A stretch of 64,000 nucleotides of DNA from Allorhizobium pseudoryzae (GTDB taxonomy: Bacteria; Pseudomonadota; Alphaproteobacteria; Rhizobiales; Rhizobiaceae): contig NZ_CP049241.1 of NCBI RefSeq assembly GCF_011046245.1, positions 3,116,001-3,180,000 on the forward strand. Reading direction: 5' to 3'. The stretch's first letter is position 1; each line of letters starts with the position of its first letter. This document shows positions 35,642 to 44,666 of this stretch, piece after piece. The position numbers were made by a program, and so were the translations under genes. Under the pieces are notes generated by a model that was not told where the DNA came from, searched no databases, and was given only the letters and a program-made list of their open reading frames with translations.

Positions 35642-36072
35642 CGTATTTCCCTTCATAGGTTTATGACCGGTTTGTTGCCAAACCGGATCAAGGAAACACG
35701 CCCTCCTAAGAGGCTCCGTTTGAAGGTGCCTCTGACAGGTTTCTCACGGAGCGTCCGGAGACAACCACGGGACATGTCAAATGAAACACCGGGCGTTTCC
35801 ACCCGGCGTTGGCGCGGTGTTTAGGGGGAAGTCATGGAATTGTCAACATAGCGCAGGCACGGAACGCAGAGGCAGGTCTGCAACGTCGATCGAGAGGGGG
35901 ATCGTCCATCGATGACGTCCCCATTAATTTTTGTCCATCTTGCCTCTTGAACGCCACATGGCCGGGCACCATCTCACGGTCCAGCACCGGGCCCCTCTGA
36001 CGTGTATCGCCGGATCGACCGTGATGTCGGTGCTTTCCCAGTCAACCTGGATCCGGCATCGGAAGACCCGTC
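35642..36072. other. Intergenic region between rpsD and terC-like gene
   Basis: 431 bases without a supported gene. It holds the rpsD leader (an 8-base-pair hairpin at 35667-35686) and another inverted repeat CCGGG/CCCGG at 35789-35806. Open frames here have no ribosome site or family resemblance. I looked for the manganese riboswitch (yybP-ykoY) that precedes many terC-type genes and saw no match to its GGGGAGTA core. Confidence 0.5.
35667..35686 (-). promoter_or_regulatory. Hairpin in the rpsD leader
   Basis: The inverted repeat CCGGTTTG-TTGC-CAAACCGG lies 26-45 bases before the rpsD start. Such a stem could be part of an S4 autoregulatory site or a terminator of an unseen upstream transcript; no T-run follows. 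Low confidence on function. Confidence 0.35.
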
Positions 36073-37065
36073 ATGGATTTCCTGCTTGTCGATCTCATGG
36101 GTAAGCCCGTCTGGATGTGGCTGACCTTCGTTTCCGTTGTTCTTCTTCTCCTCGCTCTCGATCTTGGCGTTCTTCATAAGGACAGCCGGGAAATCGGCAT
36201 CAAGGAGAGCTTTGCGCTGTCTGCCTTCTATATCACGCTCGGCCTTGCCTTCGGCGGCTGGATCTGGTTCCAGAGCGGCGAGCAGGCGGGTCTTGAATAC
36301 CTGACCGGCTTTGTCGTCGAAAAAAGCCTCGCGATGGACAATATCTTCGTCATCGCGATGATCTTCACCTATTTCTCCATCCCGCGCGCCTACCAGCACC
36401 GCGTGCTGCTGTGGGGCATCCTTGGCGTTATCGTTCTGCGTGGCATCATGATCGGCGCTGGTGCTGCGATTGTCGAGAACTACAACTGGGTTCTCTATCT
36501 CTTTGCGGCCTTCCTCATCATCACCGGCATCAAGATGCTGCTGACGGCGGACCAGGAATATGACGTTGCCGCAAACCCGGTCCTGAAGATCCTGCGCAAG
36601 AAACTGCCGGTGACGGACGGCCTTCGCGGCGAAAAGTTCATGGTCCGGGAAGCCGACGAGAAGACCGGCAGGCTGAAGACCTTCATCACCCCGCTCTTTC
36701 TGGCGCTGGTGATGGTGGAACTGGCCGACGTCATCTTCGCGGTGGATTCGATCCCGGCAATCTTCGCCATTACGACAGACCCCTATATCGTCTACACCTC
36801 GAACATCTTCGCAATCCTCGGCCTGCGCGCCCTGTACTTTGCCCTTTCGGCGCTGATCCACCGCTTCGCCTACCTGAAATATGCCCTCTCGGTCGTCCTG
36901 ATCTTCATCGGCTCGAAGATCTTCCTCGCCGATATGCTGGGCCTGGCCAAGATCCCGCCGGTGGTGTCGCTGACGATCACGCTGGGCATCCTTGCCGCGG
37001 GCATCTTCGGCTCGCTCTGGGCGACCCGCCACGAAAAGCCGGCGGCGTCCGATCCCGCACAGTGA
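36073..37065 (+). CDS. TerC family integral membrane protein
   Basis: A 330-residue membrane protein of the TerC family with about eight hydrophobic segments. Family motifs: ALDLGVLHKDSREIGIKES, the acidic FVVEKSLAMDNIFVIAMIF, and VELADVIFAVDSIPAIFAIT, containing conserved Asp and Glu residues within helices. TerC proteins are tied to tellurite resistance and to manganese export (Alx, MeeF/MeeY); either is possible. No ter operon is present. It is followed by a terminator. Confidence 0.92.
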   Translation: MDFLLVDLMGKPVWMWLTFVSVVLLLLALDLGVLHKDSREIGIKESFALSAFYITLGLAFGGWIWFQSGEQAGLEYLTGFVVEKSLAMDNIFVIAMIFTYFSIPRAYQHRVLLWGILGVIVLRGIMIGAGAAIVENYNWVLYLFAAFLIITGIKMLLTADQEYDVAANPVLKILRKKLPVTDGLRGEKFMVREADEKTGRLKTFITPLFLALVMVELADVIFAVDSIPAIFAITTDPYIVYTSNIFAILGLRALYFALSALIHRFAYLKYALSVVLIFIGSKIFLADMLGLAKIPPVVSLTITLGILAAGIFGSLWATRHEKPAASDPAQ

Positions 37066-37083
37066 TCAGACCCAACATAATCC

Positions 37084-37112
37084 CCGCGCCGGTCACCGAC
37101 CGGCGCGGTTGT
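37084..37112 (+). terminator. Rho-independent terminator after terC-like gene
   Basis: An 11-base-pair GC-rich stem (CCGCGCCGGTC at 37084-37094 with 37098-37107) with a three-base loop, followed by TTGTCGTTTG. It lies just past the stop of the terC-like gene and ahead of pepT. Confidence 0.75.
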
Positions 37113-37186
37113 CGTTTGCGGCATTCCCTTCTGCGCTCAGCGGGCTAAGATCCCCTTTTCACAATGCAGAATCGGATGTTTTTCCC

Positions 37187-38431
37187 ATGTCTCTCCCCAC
37201 CGACACCGTTCTCGACCGTTTCCTCCGCTACGTGGTCATCGACACACAGTCGGACCCCACCTCTTCGGCCCAGCCCTCCACGGAAAAGCAGAAGACCCTC
37301 GGGCGCATTCTGGAACAGGAGTTAAAGGCGCTCGGGCTTGCGGATGCGCATCTGGACGAGCACGGCAATGTCTATGCGACGATCCCGGCGACGAGCACCA
37401 AGGCGGTGCCGGCCATCTGCTTCTGTTCGCACATGGATACGGCACCGGATTTTTCCGGCACCGGGGTCAAGCCGCAGATCGTCAAGGCCTACCAGGGTGG
37501 CGATATCCGATTGGTGGGTGACGAAAGCCAGGTTATCCGGGTCGCCGAACATCCGGAACTGAAGAACCAGATCGGGCATGATATCGTGACAACCGACGGC
37601 ACCACGCTGCTCGGCGCCGACGACAAGGCGGGCGTCGCGGAAATCATGACGGCGGCGCAATATCTCGTCAGCCATCCGGAGATTGCGCATGGGCCGGTAA
37701 AAATCCTCTTCACCACCGACGAGGAGATCGGCCGCGGCGCCGACAAGGTGGACCTCAAGAAACTGGGCGCCGCCTTCGGCTACACGCTCGATGGCTCGAC
37801 GATCGGCGAGATCGAGAACGAGACCTTTTCCGCCGATGGCGTGACGATTGCCATCAAGGGGGTCGCGATCCACCCCGGCACGGCCAAGGGCAAGATGGAA
37901 AACGCCATCAAGATCGCCGCCGATATCGTCGCCCGCCTGCCGAAGGACCAGGCGCCGGAGACGACCGAAGGCCGGCAGGGCTTCATCCATCCGGTCGGGA
38001 TCAGCGGTGCCATGGAAGGCGCCGACCTCGGCTTCATCATCCGCGATTTCACCGAAGAGGGCCTCGTTGAGAAGGAAGAATTGCTGAAGGCGATCACCGA
38101 AGAGGTGATGAAGGCCTATCCCGGCTCAACCTTTACCTTCACCGTCAAGCAGCAGTATCGCAACATGAAGATCGTGCTCGACCGGCATCCGGAGGTGATG
38201 GAGAACCTGATCGAGGCGACGCGGCGCGTCGGGCTCGAACCGAAGATCACCGGCATCCGCGGCGGTACCGACGGTTCACGCCTCTCCTTCATGGGTCTGC
38301 CCTGCCCCAACATCTTTACCGGCGGCCATGCCTATCACTCGCCGCTCGAATGGGTGAGCGTTCAGGACATGGAGACCTCGGTAAAGGCGATCGTGGAACT
38401 GGTGAAGGTGTGGGAAGAACGGGCGGCGTGA
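37187..38431 (+). CDS. pepT: Peptidase T
   Basis: A 414-residue tripeptidase of the M20 metallopeptidase family that removes N-terminal residues from tripeptides. Zinc ligands fit FCSHMDTAPDF (His, Asp), LLGADDKAG (Asp), FTTDEEIGRGAD (Glu-Glu), TLDGSTIGEIENE and, near the end, FTGGHAYHSPLEW (His). The frame runs far upstream into the terC-like gene, but the ATG at 37187 matches the family start MSLPTDTVLDRFLRYVVID. Downstream is a RIME repeat. Confidence 0.96.
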   Translation: MSLPTDTVLDRFLRYVVIDTQSDPTSSAQPSTEKQKTLGRILEQELKALGLADAHLDEHGNVYATIPATSTKAVPAICFCSHMDTAPDFSGTGVKPQIVKAYQGGDIRLVGDESQVIRVAEHPELKNQIGHDIVTTDGTTLLGADDKAGVAEIMTAAQYLVSHPEIAHGPVKILFTTDEEIGRGADKVDLKKLGAAFGYTLDGSTIGEIENETFSADGVTIAIKGVAIHPGTAKGKMENAIKIAADIVARLPKDQAPETTEGRQGFIHPVGISGAMEGADLGFIIRDFTEEGLVEKEELLKAITEEVMKAYPGSTFTFTVKQQYRNMKIVLDRHPEVMENLIEATRRVGLEPKITGIRGGTDGSRLSFMGLPCPNIFTGGHAYHSPLEWVSVQDMETSVKAIVELVKVWEERAA

Positions 38432-38498
38432 ACGGTTCAGCCTCAATCGTCAGTACGATACAGAAGTCGCTGTCTGATGCGAGAGGCTTGTCATGAGT

Positions 38499-38620
38499 GC
38501 CCCTCACCCCGCCTCGGCTTCGCTCGGCAACCCTCTCCCCTGTGGGGAGAGGAGAATAGCCGGCGCCGCGCCTCCCTTCTCCCCGCGGGGAGAAGGTGCC
38601 CGAAGGGCGGATGAGGGGGC
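38499..38620. repeat. RIME-type intergenic palindromic element
   Basis: About 122 bases holding two palindromes. The inner parts read CTCTCCCC-TGTG-GGGAGAG and TTCTCCCCGCGGGGAGAA. Flanks are CCCTCACCCCGCC and GGCGGATGAGGGGG. This matches the pattern of the RIME1 mosaic element found between genes in Rhizobium genomes. It lies between pepT and the convergent DUF87-type ATPase gene and may act as a terminator or mRNA stabiliser for both. Confidence 0.85.
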
Positions 38621-38637
38621 CCGCGACGGATGGAGAA

Positions 38638-40164
38638 TCACTCCGCGGCAAACCGGTCCACACGCACCGGTTCGTCATCGGTCGCATCAGCGGCACCGGG
38701 TGCCGTCTGCACGTCGAGATCCGGGAAGGCCACGATACGTTTGCCGGAAAAATCGGCATGCACCACGATGAGATTCTGCTCCTCGAAATAGCCGAGAAGG
38801 CGGCGGGCGCGGCGGGCCGAATGGGTTCCGTAAGCTTTAGCGATGCGCATGTCGGACGGGCAGGGCTCGCCCGTCAGTGCCGCCTTTGCCATCAGCAGGA
38901 AGACGCCCTGCAGATCGTCGGAGACGCGGGCGGAAAGCTCCAGCGCCGTCTGCCAGCCGGGGCTGGAAGCGGTATCCTCGTCCACCCCTGCCCTGGAAAT
39001 AGCCACCCGCCGGCGAAATTCCGGCATCGACATCGGCTGGCCGGGAATACGGCGCATGCGGGCGCGCACCAGGAAATCCTGGTAGAGCACGGCATCGGTG
39101 CGATAGGCGGCCTGCGGATCGTCTATGATTTCGGAGAGCACCGCCGACAGCCGCTCCTCCCGCTCCTCCGGTGAAAGTTCCGGCTGCTGGGGTCTGCTTG
39201 GTTCCGGGGGTGGTGCACTCATCGCAGGCGTCGAGCGGGAAAGCTCGGCCAAGATATCGGTCGTCGGGCGCGGTGCCGGCGGGACGCGACGCACGATTGG
39301 TCGGGTGAATTCCTCCGGATCGGGCGTAAAGATCAGATCTTCGACATCCTGCGGCGCATCCGGCAGCGGCATGAGTTTTGGCGAGGACGAGCGCGCCGAA
39401 GTTTCCACATTGCCGATGACGATCGGCAGCGGGCGGCGCGACAGGGCCGGGCCGAGGGCGACGAAATTGCCGCGCTTCAGGTCGCGGAACATTTCCGCCT
39501 GGCGGCGGTCCATGCCCAATAGATCCGCGGCACGCGCCATGTCGATATCGAGGAAGGTGCGGCCCATCAGGAAGTTGGAGGCTTCGGCGGCAACGTTCTT
39601 GGCAAGCTTTGCCAGACGCTGCGTGGCAATGACGCCGGCGAGCCCGCGTTTGCGCCCACGGCACATGAGGTTGGTCATGGCGCCCAATGACATCTTGCGT
39701 GCGTCTTCCGACACGTCGCCGCCGACGGAGGGGGCAAACATCTGCGCCTCGTCCACCACCACCAGCACCGGAAACCAGTATTCGCGGTCGGCATCGAAGA
39801 GGCCGTTGAGGAAGGTGCCGGCGGCACGCATCTGTTCTTCGAGATCGAGGCCTTCGAGCGTCAGCACGCAGGAGACACGGTGCTGGCGAATGCGGGTGGC
39901 GATGCCGATCAGTTCCGCTTCGGTGCGCTCGCCATCGACGACGACATGGCCGTATTTCTCCGCCAGCGTGACGAAATCGCCTTCCGGATCAATGATGACC
40001 TGCTGCACCCACTGCGCCGATTGTTCGAGCAGGCGGCGCAGGAGATGCGACTTGCCGGACCCGGAATTGCCCTGCACCAGAAGGCGCGTGGCCAGAAGCT
40101 CCTCGATATCGAGCTTGGCCGGCTGCCCGCCGGACAGAGTTCCCATATCGATGCCTACCTGCAC
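38638..40164 (-). CDS. DUF87/HerA-like ATPase
   Basis: A 508-residue P-loop ATPase of the HerA/DUF87 type. Walker A is GNSGSGKS at residues 32-39, Walker B is VLVVVDEAQMFAP, and a RGRKRGLAGVIATQRLAKL stretch follows. The C-terminal third is low-complexity (Pro/Ser, TRPIVRRVPPAPRPTT), then a helical, possibly winged-helix, domain. HerA relatives translocate DNA, often with NurA; no NurA is visible here. The GTG at 40164 has GAGG 7 bases upstream; a GTG at 40182 and ATG at 40146 are other options. Real role unknown. Confidence 0.82.
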   Translation of the reverse strand: MQVGIDMGTLSGGQPAKLDIEELLATRLLVQGNSGSGKSHLLRRLLEQSAQWVQQVIIDPEGDFVTLAEKYGHVVVDGERTEAELIGIATRIRQHRVSCVLTLEGLDLEEQMRAAGTFLNGLFDADREYWFPVLVVVDEAQMFAPSVGGDVSEDARKMSLGAMTNLMCRGRKRGLAGVIATQRLAKLAKNVAAEASNFLMGRTFLDIDMARAADLLGMDRRQAEMFRDLKRGNFVALGPALSRRPLPIVIGNVETSARSSSPKLMPLPDAPQDVEDLIFTPDPEEFTRPIVRRVPPAPRPTTDILAELSRSTPAMSAPPPEPSRPQQPELSPEEREERLSAVLSEIIDDPQAAYRTDAVLYQDFLVRARMRRIPGQPMSMPEFRRRVAISRAGVDEDTASSPGWQTALELSARVSDDLQGVFLLMAKAALTGEPCPSDMRIAKAYGTHSARRARRLLGYFEEQNLIVVHADFSGKRIVAFPDLDVQTAPGAADATDDEPVRVDRFAAE

Positions 40165-40289
40165 TGCACTACCTCGTCTCACATCTTCAAGGGTTTCGAC
40201 CTATCGCACGCGGCCATGGCCCATCCGGCAGTGCTCTAGCAGATCGCCGACGATTCTGCGCGCCTTAAGAGTGCATGATCAACAGGCAA

Positions 40290-40940
40290 TCAGCCGGCGG
40301 CGCGACGATAACCCGCGGCAAGCAGCCCAGCCCCGATCATCAGCGACCCGCCGGTGCGGTTGACGATGCGGCGCACCGTCGGCTTGCGCACCGTTTCGCG
40401 CGCCATGGAGGCGAGTAGCCCGTAAAGCGCCGCGTTCAGCGTGGCCAGCACGAGGAAAGTGACTTCCAGGATCACCATCTGCAAGGGCAGCGGATGGGTG
40501 AGATCGAAGAACTGCGGCAGGAAGGCAACGAAGAAGACGATGCTTTTCGGGTTCAGCGCGGTCACGACATAGGTATGCAGGAAGATGCGCGAGGCCGGCT
40601 CGTTCGTCTCCGCCGTCGCCTCGGCCTCCGTTGCTCCGCCGACCGGGGCACGCCAGAGCTTGATGCCGAGATAGATCAGATAGGCAGCGCCGATCCATTT
40701 CAGCACCGTGAAGGCGGAGGCCGATGCCGCGAGCAGCGCGCCGAGCCCCAGCATGGAGGCGGTCATGGCGGTGAAATCGCCGAGCGCGACACCGGCCACC
40801 GTCGCCGCCGCCACTTTTCGTCCGTGCGAGAGCGCATAGGAGATGACAAGCAGGATGGTCGGCCCCGGAATGGCGAGCATCACGGCAGAAGCGGCCACAA
40901 AGGCCAGCCAGTTCTCAATCGGCATCGGCATCATCCCCAT
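40290..40940 (-). CDS. LysE/RhtB family amino acid exporter
   Basis: A 216-residue membrane protein of the LysE/RhtB family with about six hydrophobic segments. Family features are AIPGPTILLVISYALSHGRK near the N-terminus and ALNPKSIVFFVAFLPQFFD in the middle. It should export an amino acid or related small solute; substrate not assignable. It is divergent from the WYL regulator, about 109 bases apart, and may be controlled by it, though this is inference. Confidence 0.92.
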   Translation of the reverse strand: MGMMPMPIENWLAFVAASAVMLAIPGPTILLVISYALSHGRKVAAATVAGVALGDFTAMTASMLGLGALLAASASAFTVLKWIGAAYLIYLGIKLWRAPVGGATEAEATAETNEPASRIFLHTYVVTALNPKSIVFFVAFLPQFFDLTHPLPLQMVILEVTFLVLATLNAALYGLLASMARETVRKPTVRRIVNRTGGSLMIGAGLLAAGYRRAAG

Positions 40941-41049
40941 TTCCGTCAGACCCTGAGCAAGCCACCGATCAAACGACTTGGCAAGCGGGTTTCACTATAG
41001 AAGAACGGACATGGCCGGAGAGGGCCAGAGCGGCACAGGAGATTGATGG

Positions 41050-41760
41050 ATGGCACGATCGGACCGGATTCTGCTGCTGTTGCAGACACTCAGGCAACAT
41101 CGTCATCCGGTCCGTGGTGAGCATCTTGCCGAAGAACTCGGCATTTCCCTGCGTACCGTCTACCGCGACATTGCGACGCTGCGCGCACAGGGGGCCGATA
41201 TTCGCGGTGAACCGGGACTGGGTTACGTGCTGAAATCCGGCTTCCTGCTCCCCACCATGATGTTTTCGGAAGAAGAACTGGAGGCGCTGATTCTCGGCAC
41301 GCGCTGGGTGGCGGCCCGTGGCGACGGCGATCTCGCCAGGGCGGCGAACACCGCACTCACCCGTATTACCGCCGTGCTGCCACAGAGCCTGCGCACGCAA
41401 CTTGACGAAAACCAGTTGCTCATCGGCCCCTCGCCCGCAGAGACGCCTTTCTTGGCGGATCTCAAGCCGCTGCGCGAGGCCATCCGGCACGGTCGAAAGC
41501 TTGGCTTCAACTATACGGATCTTTCCGGTGCCGTGACGGAGCGCACCGTCTGGCCTTTTGCGCTCGGCTATTTCGATCAGGTCCGCGTCCTGATTGCCTG
41601 GTGCGAGACCCGCGAGGATTTCCGGCATTTCCGCGCCGACCGCATCGACAATCTCCGCCAGACCGGCGAGCGCTATCCGCGGCGCAAGGCCGTGCTTCTG
41701 CAGGAATGGCGGGCTCTGCAGAAGCACGGTGAAGCAACGCGCGCTGCTGACAGGATCTGA
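41050..41760 (+). CDS. WYL-domain transcriptional regulator (YafY-like)
   Basis: A 236-residue regulator. An N-terminal helix-turn-helix (RSDRILLLLQTLRQHRHPVRGEHLAEELGIS then LRTVYRDIATLRAQG) is followed by a WYL domain (RHGRKLGFNYTDLSGAVTERTVWPFALGYFDQVRVLIAWCETREDFRHFRADRI). Such proteins sense nucleic acid or small ligands and control neighbouring genes. The VOC gene follows after 49 bases on the same strand, and the LysE exporter is divergent; both are candidate targets. Confidence 0.9.
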   Translation: MARSDRILLLLQTLRQHRHPVRGEHLAEELGISLRTVYRDIATLRAQGADIRGEPGLGYVLKSGFLLPTMMFSEEELEALILGTRWVAARGDGDLARAANTALTRITAVLPQSLRTQLDENQLLIGPSPAETPFLADLKPLREAIRHGRKLGFNYTDLSGAVTERTVWPFALGYFDQVRVLIAWCETREDFRHFRADRIDNLRQTGERYPRRKAVLLQEWRALQKHGEATRAADRI

Positions 41761-41809
41761 CAGCAGCAGGCGGTAGATCTGCGGACCTCAACAACACGGA
41801 GCCCCGCCC

Positions 41810-42187
41810 ATGAAACCCGCAAACTTCATTCTTCTCTACGTCGACAGCGTTGCCGAAAGCTGCCGCTTTTACCAGACGCTCCTCAACACGCAGCCGGTCG
41901 AAGCGTCGTCCACCTTCGCGATGTTCGTCCTTCCCGGCGGCTTCAAGCTGGGACTCTGGGACAAGCGGGGCGTCGAGCCCGCCCCATCCGGCGCAACCGG
42001 CGACAGCGAGTTCGTCTTTTCCTGCGAGACCGACGACGAGGTGGACGCCGTTCATCAGGATTGGCACAACAGGACCGTGACGATCCTGCAGGCCCCGACC
42101 ACCATGGATTTCGGCCGCACCTTTACGGCTGCCGATCCGGACGGACACCGCATCCGCGTCTATCACGTGGCGGACAATCCAGTCTGA
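41810..42187 (+). CDS. VOC family protein (glyoxalase/bleomycin-resistance type)
   Basis: A 125-residue VOC-fold protein with NFILLYVDSVAESCRFYQTLL at the start and TAADPDGHRIRVYHV at the end. The first metal-ligand position is not a His (residue 7-9 region is ILLYVD) and the final Glu is replaced by Arg-Val, so catalytic activity like gloA is doubtful. Many such proteins bind small molecules or confer drug resistance. It is downstream of the WYL regulator and may be in its operon. Confidence 0.8.
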   Translation: MKPANFILLYVDSVAESCRFYQTLLNTQPVEASSTFAMFVLPGGFKLGLWDKRGVEPAPSGATGDSEFVFSCETDDEVDAVHQDWHNRTVTILQAPTTMDFGRTFTAADPDGHRIRVYHVADNPV

Positions 42188-42227
42188 ACCGGCACCGTCA
42201 TTGTGTCGCCTGCCCCTTCAACAACCG

Positions 42228-42265
42228 GTCACCCCTCCCGCCGCCTGTGCGACGGGAGGGGTGAC
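42228..42265. terminator. Long hairpin between VOC gene and DUF1127 gene
   Basis: A perfect 13-base-pair stem (GTCACCCCTCCCG at 42228-42240 with 42253-42265) with a 12-base loop, placed between the convergent VOC and DUF1127 genes. No T-run is seen on either side, so its action as terminator is likely but not certain. Confidence 0.6.
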
Positions 42266-42303
42266 TGTCGATCAGCGAACCTCCTGCGAGGGAGGCGCGC
42301 GGG

Positions 42304-42543
42304 TCACAGGCGGAATCCCAGCCAATAGACCAAAGGCTCCTTGACCATCCGATACTCCCGGGAGAGTTCGTTGTCCGGCACGCCGATATCGCGCAGCATG
42401 CGGTCGGAGAACTGCCGCAGATCGTTGCGGCGGCGGCGCTCCTTGAGAGCCGATGCGACAAGCGCGCGTGCCACGCGCCAGAAGCCGTATTCGCGATGCA
42501 GACTGCCGACAGCATCGACAACCACAGAGTGCATTCCAGACAT
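42304..42543 (-). CDS. DUF1127 family small protein
   Basis: A 79-residue protein whose C-terminal half is the DUF1127 motif (LKERRRRNDLRQFSDRMLRDIGVPDNEL). These Arg-rich small proteins are common in rhizobia and have been linked to RNA metabolism and phosphate- or stress-related regulation. The N-terminal 30 residues resemble no motif. It converges on the VOC gene and follows the 36-residue ORF after 146 bases on the same strand. Confidence 0.88.
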   Translation of the reverse strand: MSGMHSVVVDAVGSLHREYGFWRVARALVASALKERRRRNDLRQFSDRMLRDIGVPDNELSREYRMVKEPLVYWLGFRL

Positions 42544-42689
42544 GAGTCTTCATTCCCGCGGCGTCACAGCGGCGGGTCCTTTTTCGGGTTTGGGAAAACG
42601 CGCGGAAAGGCATGGTGACGTCACGCGGACGCGCACGATGGTTTCGTAACGTTAGTCAGTTGAGGTTAGAACGCCAACAGGCTGGGAAA

Positions 42690-42800
42690 TCAGGCGGAAT
42701 AGGCCTGACGATGGCCGCACTCAAATGTGCCGGATAGCACCTGTGCTCGAATGGCCATATGTCCGCCAGAAAGGCGCATCTGCGGGGTAAAATCAGTCAT
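42690..42800 (-). CDS. 36-residue small protein with a strong ribosome site
   Basis: ATG at 42798-42800 opens a 36-codon frame, MTDFTPQMRLSGGHMAIRAQ and on, ending TGA at 42690-42692. The ribosome site AAAGGAGG, 7 bases before the ATG, is the strongest in the region, and the frame is complete with ordinary codon use. It contains one Cys (near residue 28) and several His, so a small metal-binding or regulatory protein is possible. No family recognised. It is between murI and DUF1127 on the same strand. Confidence 0.6.
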   Translation of the reverse strand: MTDFTPQMRLSGGHMAIRAQVLSGTFECGHRQAYSA

Positions 42801-42935
42801 GGTGCGCCTCCTTTCTCGTCAAGAGTTACGGACGAGAGGAAGGTGGCACAGGCTTCTGTGCCTCGCAAGACTACAATCTGCATTTGCAAGAAAACAGCGA
42901 ATACTGTTGCATCTGCGCCACAATGTCGCAATGTC

Positions 42936-43763
42936 TTATAAAGTCCGCAAGCCGAACCCTTGCATCAGCCGTCTCGTGGAAAAATCCGGCGCTTCGGAGG
43001 TAAAGACGGCAAAATCATACGCGTCCGGGTGATCGGCATGATCAGCCGCCGGCACCAGGCGCCGCGCCTGGCGGGCAATCGCTTCAGCCGGGTCCAGCCA
43101 GTCCACCGGCCAGGGTGCCAGCTTGCGGAAGAGATTGGCCATGAACGGATAATGGGTGCAGGCCAGCACCACGATATCGGTCCGTGCGCCGTCCTTCTCA
43201 ACAAAACACGGTCCGATCTCGGCTCTAACGGCGTCGTCGGAGACGGTTTCGCCGCGGATATAGGCTTCCGCCATGCGGGCCAAGTTTTCCGAGCCGACCA
43301 GGCGGACATGGCATTGGCTGGCAAAGGACTGGATGAGATCACGCGTATAGGCACGTTTGACGGTGCCGGGTGTGGCGAGCACCGAGACGAGGCCGGAGCG
43401 GGTGCGTTCCGCTGCCGGCTTGATCGCCGGCACCGTGCCGACAAAGGTCATCTGCGGAAAGGCGGCGCGCAGGTCGGCGCCTGCGAGCGTGAAGGCCGTA
43501 TTGCAGGCGATGATGCAGATTTCCGGCGCGTATCGCTGCAGAAGATTGGCAAACAGCGCGAGAATGCGCGCCTTCAGCGCCTCCTCCTCCCAGCCGCCAT
43601 AGGGGAAACCGGCATCATCGGCCACATAGATGAAACCGCGCTCGGGCATCAGCACACGCGCCTCCCGCAGCACCGTCAAGCCGCCGATGCCGGAATCGAA
43701 GACCAAGACCGGCTTCAGATCAGCTTTTGCCGTCGCTTCCATGCCCGCCGTTTCCATGCCCAT
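42936..43763 (-). CDS. murI: Glutamate racemase
   Basis: A 275-residue MurI that makes D-glutamate for peptidoglycan. The paired catalytic cysteines are in [12 protein letters not shown] and [14 protein letters not shown]. The N-terminal [17 protein letters not shown] motif and [13 protein letters not shown] are typical. It overlaps the trmJ-like gene by 44 bases, so the two are translationally linked. M1 at 43763 is used; internal ATGs exist at residues 3 and 8. Confidence 0.96.
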   Translation of the reverse strand: MGMETAGMEATAKADLKPVLVFDSGIGGLTVLREARVLMPERGFIYVADDAGFPYGGWEEEALKARILALFANLLQRYAPEICIIACNTAFTLAGADLRAAFPQMTFVGTVPAIKPAAERTRSGLVSVLATPGTVKRAYTRDLIQSFASQCHVRLVGSENLARMAEAYIRGETVSDDAVRAEIGPCFVEKDGARTDIVVLACTHYPFMANLFRKLAPWPVDWLDPAEAIARQARRLVPAADHADHPDAYDFAVFTSEAPDFSTRRLMQGFGLRTL

Positions 43764-44568
43764 CGTCCCCCGTGTCCTCGGCTTGTGGCTTGCGCCCCCT
43801 CGGCCAGCGGCGCTGGAACTGATCGAGCGAGGAGATCACGCCGCGCAGCACGCTGATTTCCGGTTCGGTGAAACCCGGCCGGGAAAGGACGGCGCGGAGA
43901 TTGTCGATCATCTTCGGCACTTTTGTGGGCGGATGGAAATAATTGCGGGCATCCAGCGCCTCCTCGATCTGTTCGAAGAAACCGAAGAGCTGTTCCTTCG
44001 TCGCCGGTTTCTGGTCCACCGCCTGGAAGGGTGTCGCGGCCTCATCCTCCATGCCGCTCTTCATCCACTCATAGGACATCAGCAGCACGGCCTGGGCGAT
44101 GTTGAGCGAGGCAAAGGCGGGGTTGACCGGAAAGGTGACGATCTCGTCGGCCAGCGCCACCTCTTCGTTGGTGAGGCCCCAGCGCTCACGACCGAACAGA
44201 ATGCCGGTCCGCTCACCGGCGGCGAAGCGCTGGCGCAAGGTTTCGGCGGCCGTCACCGGCGAGCGCACCGGCTTGAAACCGTCGCGCTGACGGGCGGTGG
44301 TGGCATAGACGAAGTTGAGATCCGTCAGCGCTTCCTCCAGCGTGGCGAAGACCTTGGTTCGCTCGATCACGTGATCGGCCTTCGCGGCGGCGGCCTGCGC
44401 CTTTTCGCTCGGCCAGCCATCGCGCGGGTTAACGAGACGCAGTTCCGCGAGACCGAAGTTCGCCATGGCGCGGGCCACCATGCCGATATTCTCCCCGAGC
44501 TGCGGCTCGACCAGAATAATCGCCGGGCCTTCGGCCAGAAGTTCGCGATCGCTGTTGGTTCCTGCCAT
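43720..44568 (-). CDS. trmJ: tRNA (Cm32/Um32) methyltransferase-like SPOUT protein
   Basis: A 282-residue SPOUT methyltransferase. The knot features are [23 protein letters not shown] at the start, then [15 protein letters not shown] and [20 protein letters not shown]. This is the TrmJ/TrmH family that 2'-O-methylates tRNA position 32 with SAM. A C-terminal His/Gly-rich tail ([16 protein letters not shown]) is extra. The ATG at 44568 has AGG 8 bases upstream and replaces the longer open frame. It runs into murI with a 44-base overlap. Confidence 0.9.
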   Translation of the reverse strand: MAGTNSDRELLAEGPAIILVEPQLGENIGMVARAMANFGLAELRLVNPRDGWPSEKAQAAAAKADHVIERTKVFATLEEALTDLNFVYATTARQRDGFKPVRSPVTAAETLRQRFAAGERTGILFGRERWGLTNEEVALADEIVTFPVNPAFASLNIAQAVLLMSYEWMKSGMEDEAATPFQAVDQKPATKEQLFGFFEQIEEALDARNYFHPPTKVPKMIDNLRAVLSRPGFTEPEISVLRGVISSLDQFQRRWPRGRKPQAEDTGDDGHGNGGHGSDGKS

Positions 44569-44666
44569 GATCTTTACCTGCGGTCTTGCGGACATGAGTT
44601 TTGCGGGCCTCACTGGCACAGGCACCGGCAAAAATCAAAGCTTGCCGTGGCACATCACGCACAGTC

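Noticed and set aside
35642..36072. Manganese riboswitch (yybP-ykoY) ahead of the terC-like gene
   Set aside because: I searched this gap for the conserved GGGGAGTA core and the paired downstream stem and found neither.
42727..43032. A 101-residue plus-strand frame overlapping the 36-residue ORF and the end of murI
   Set aside because: It runs antisense through the end of murI and lacks a ribosome site; the minus-strand 36-residue frame has much better evidence.
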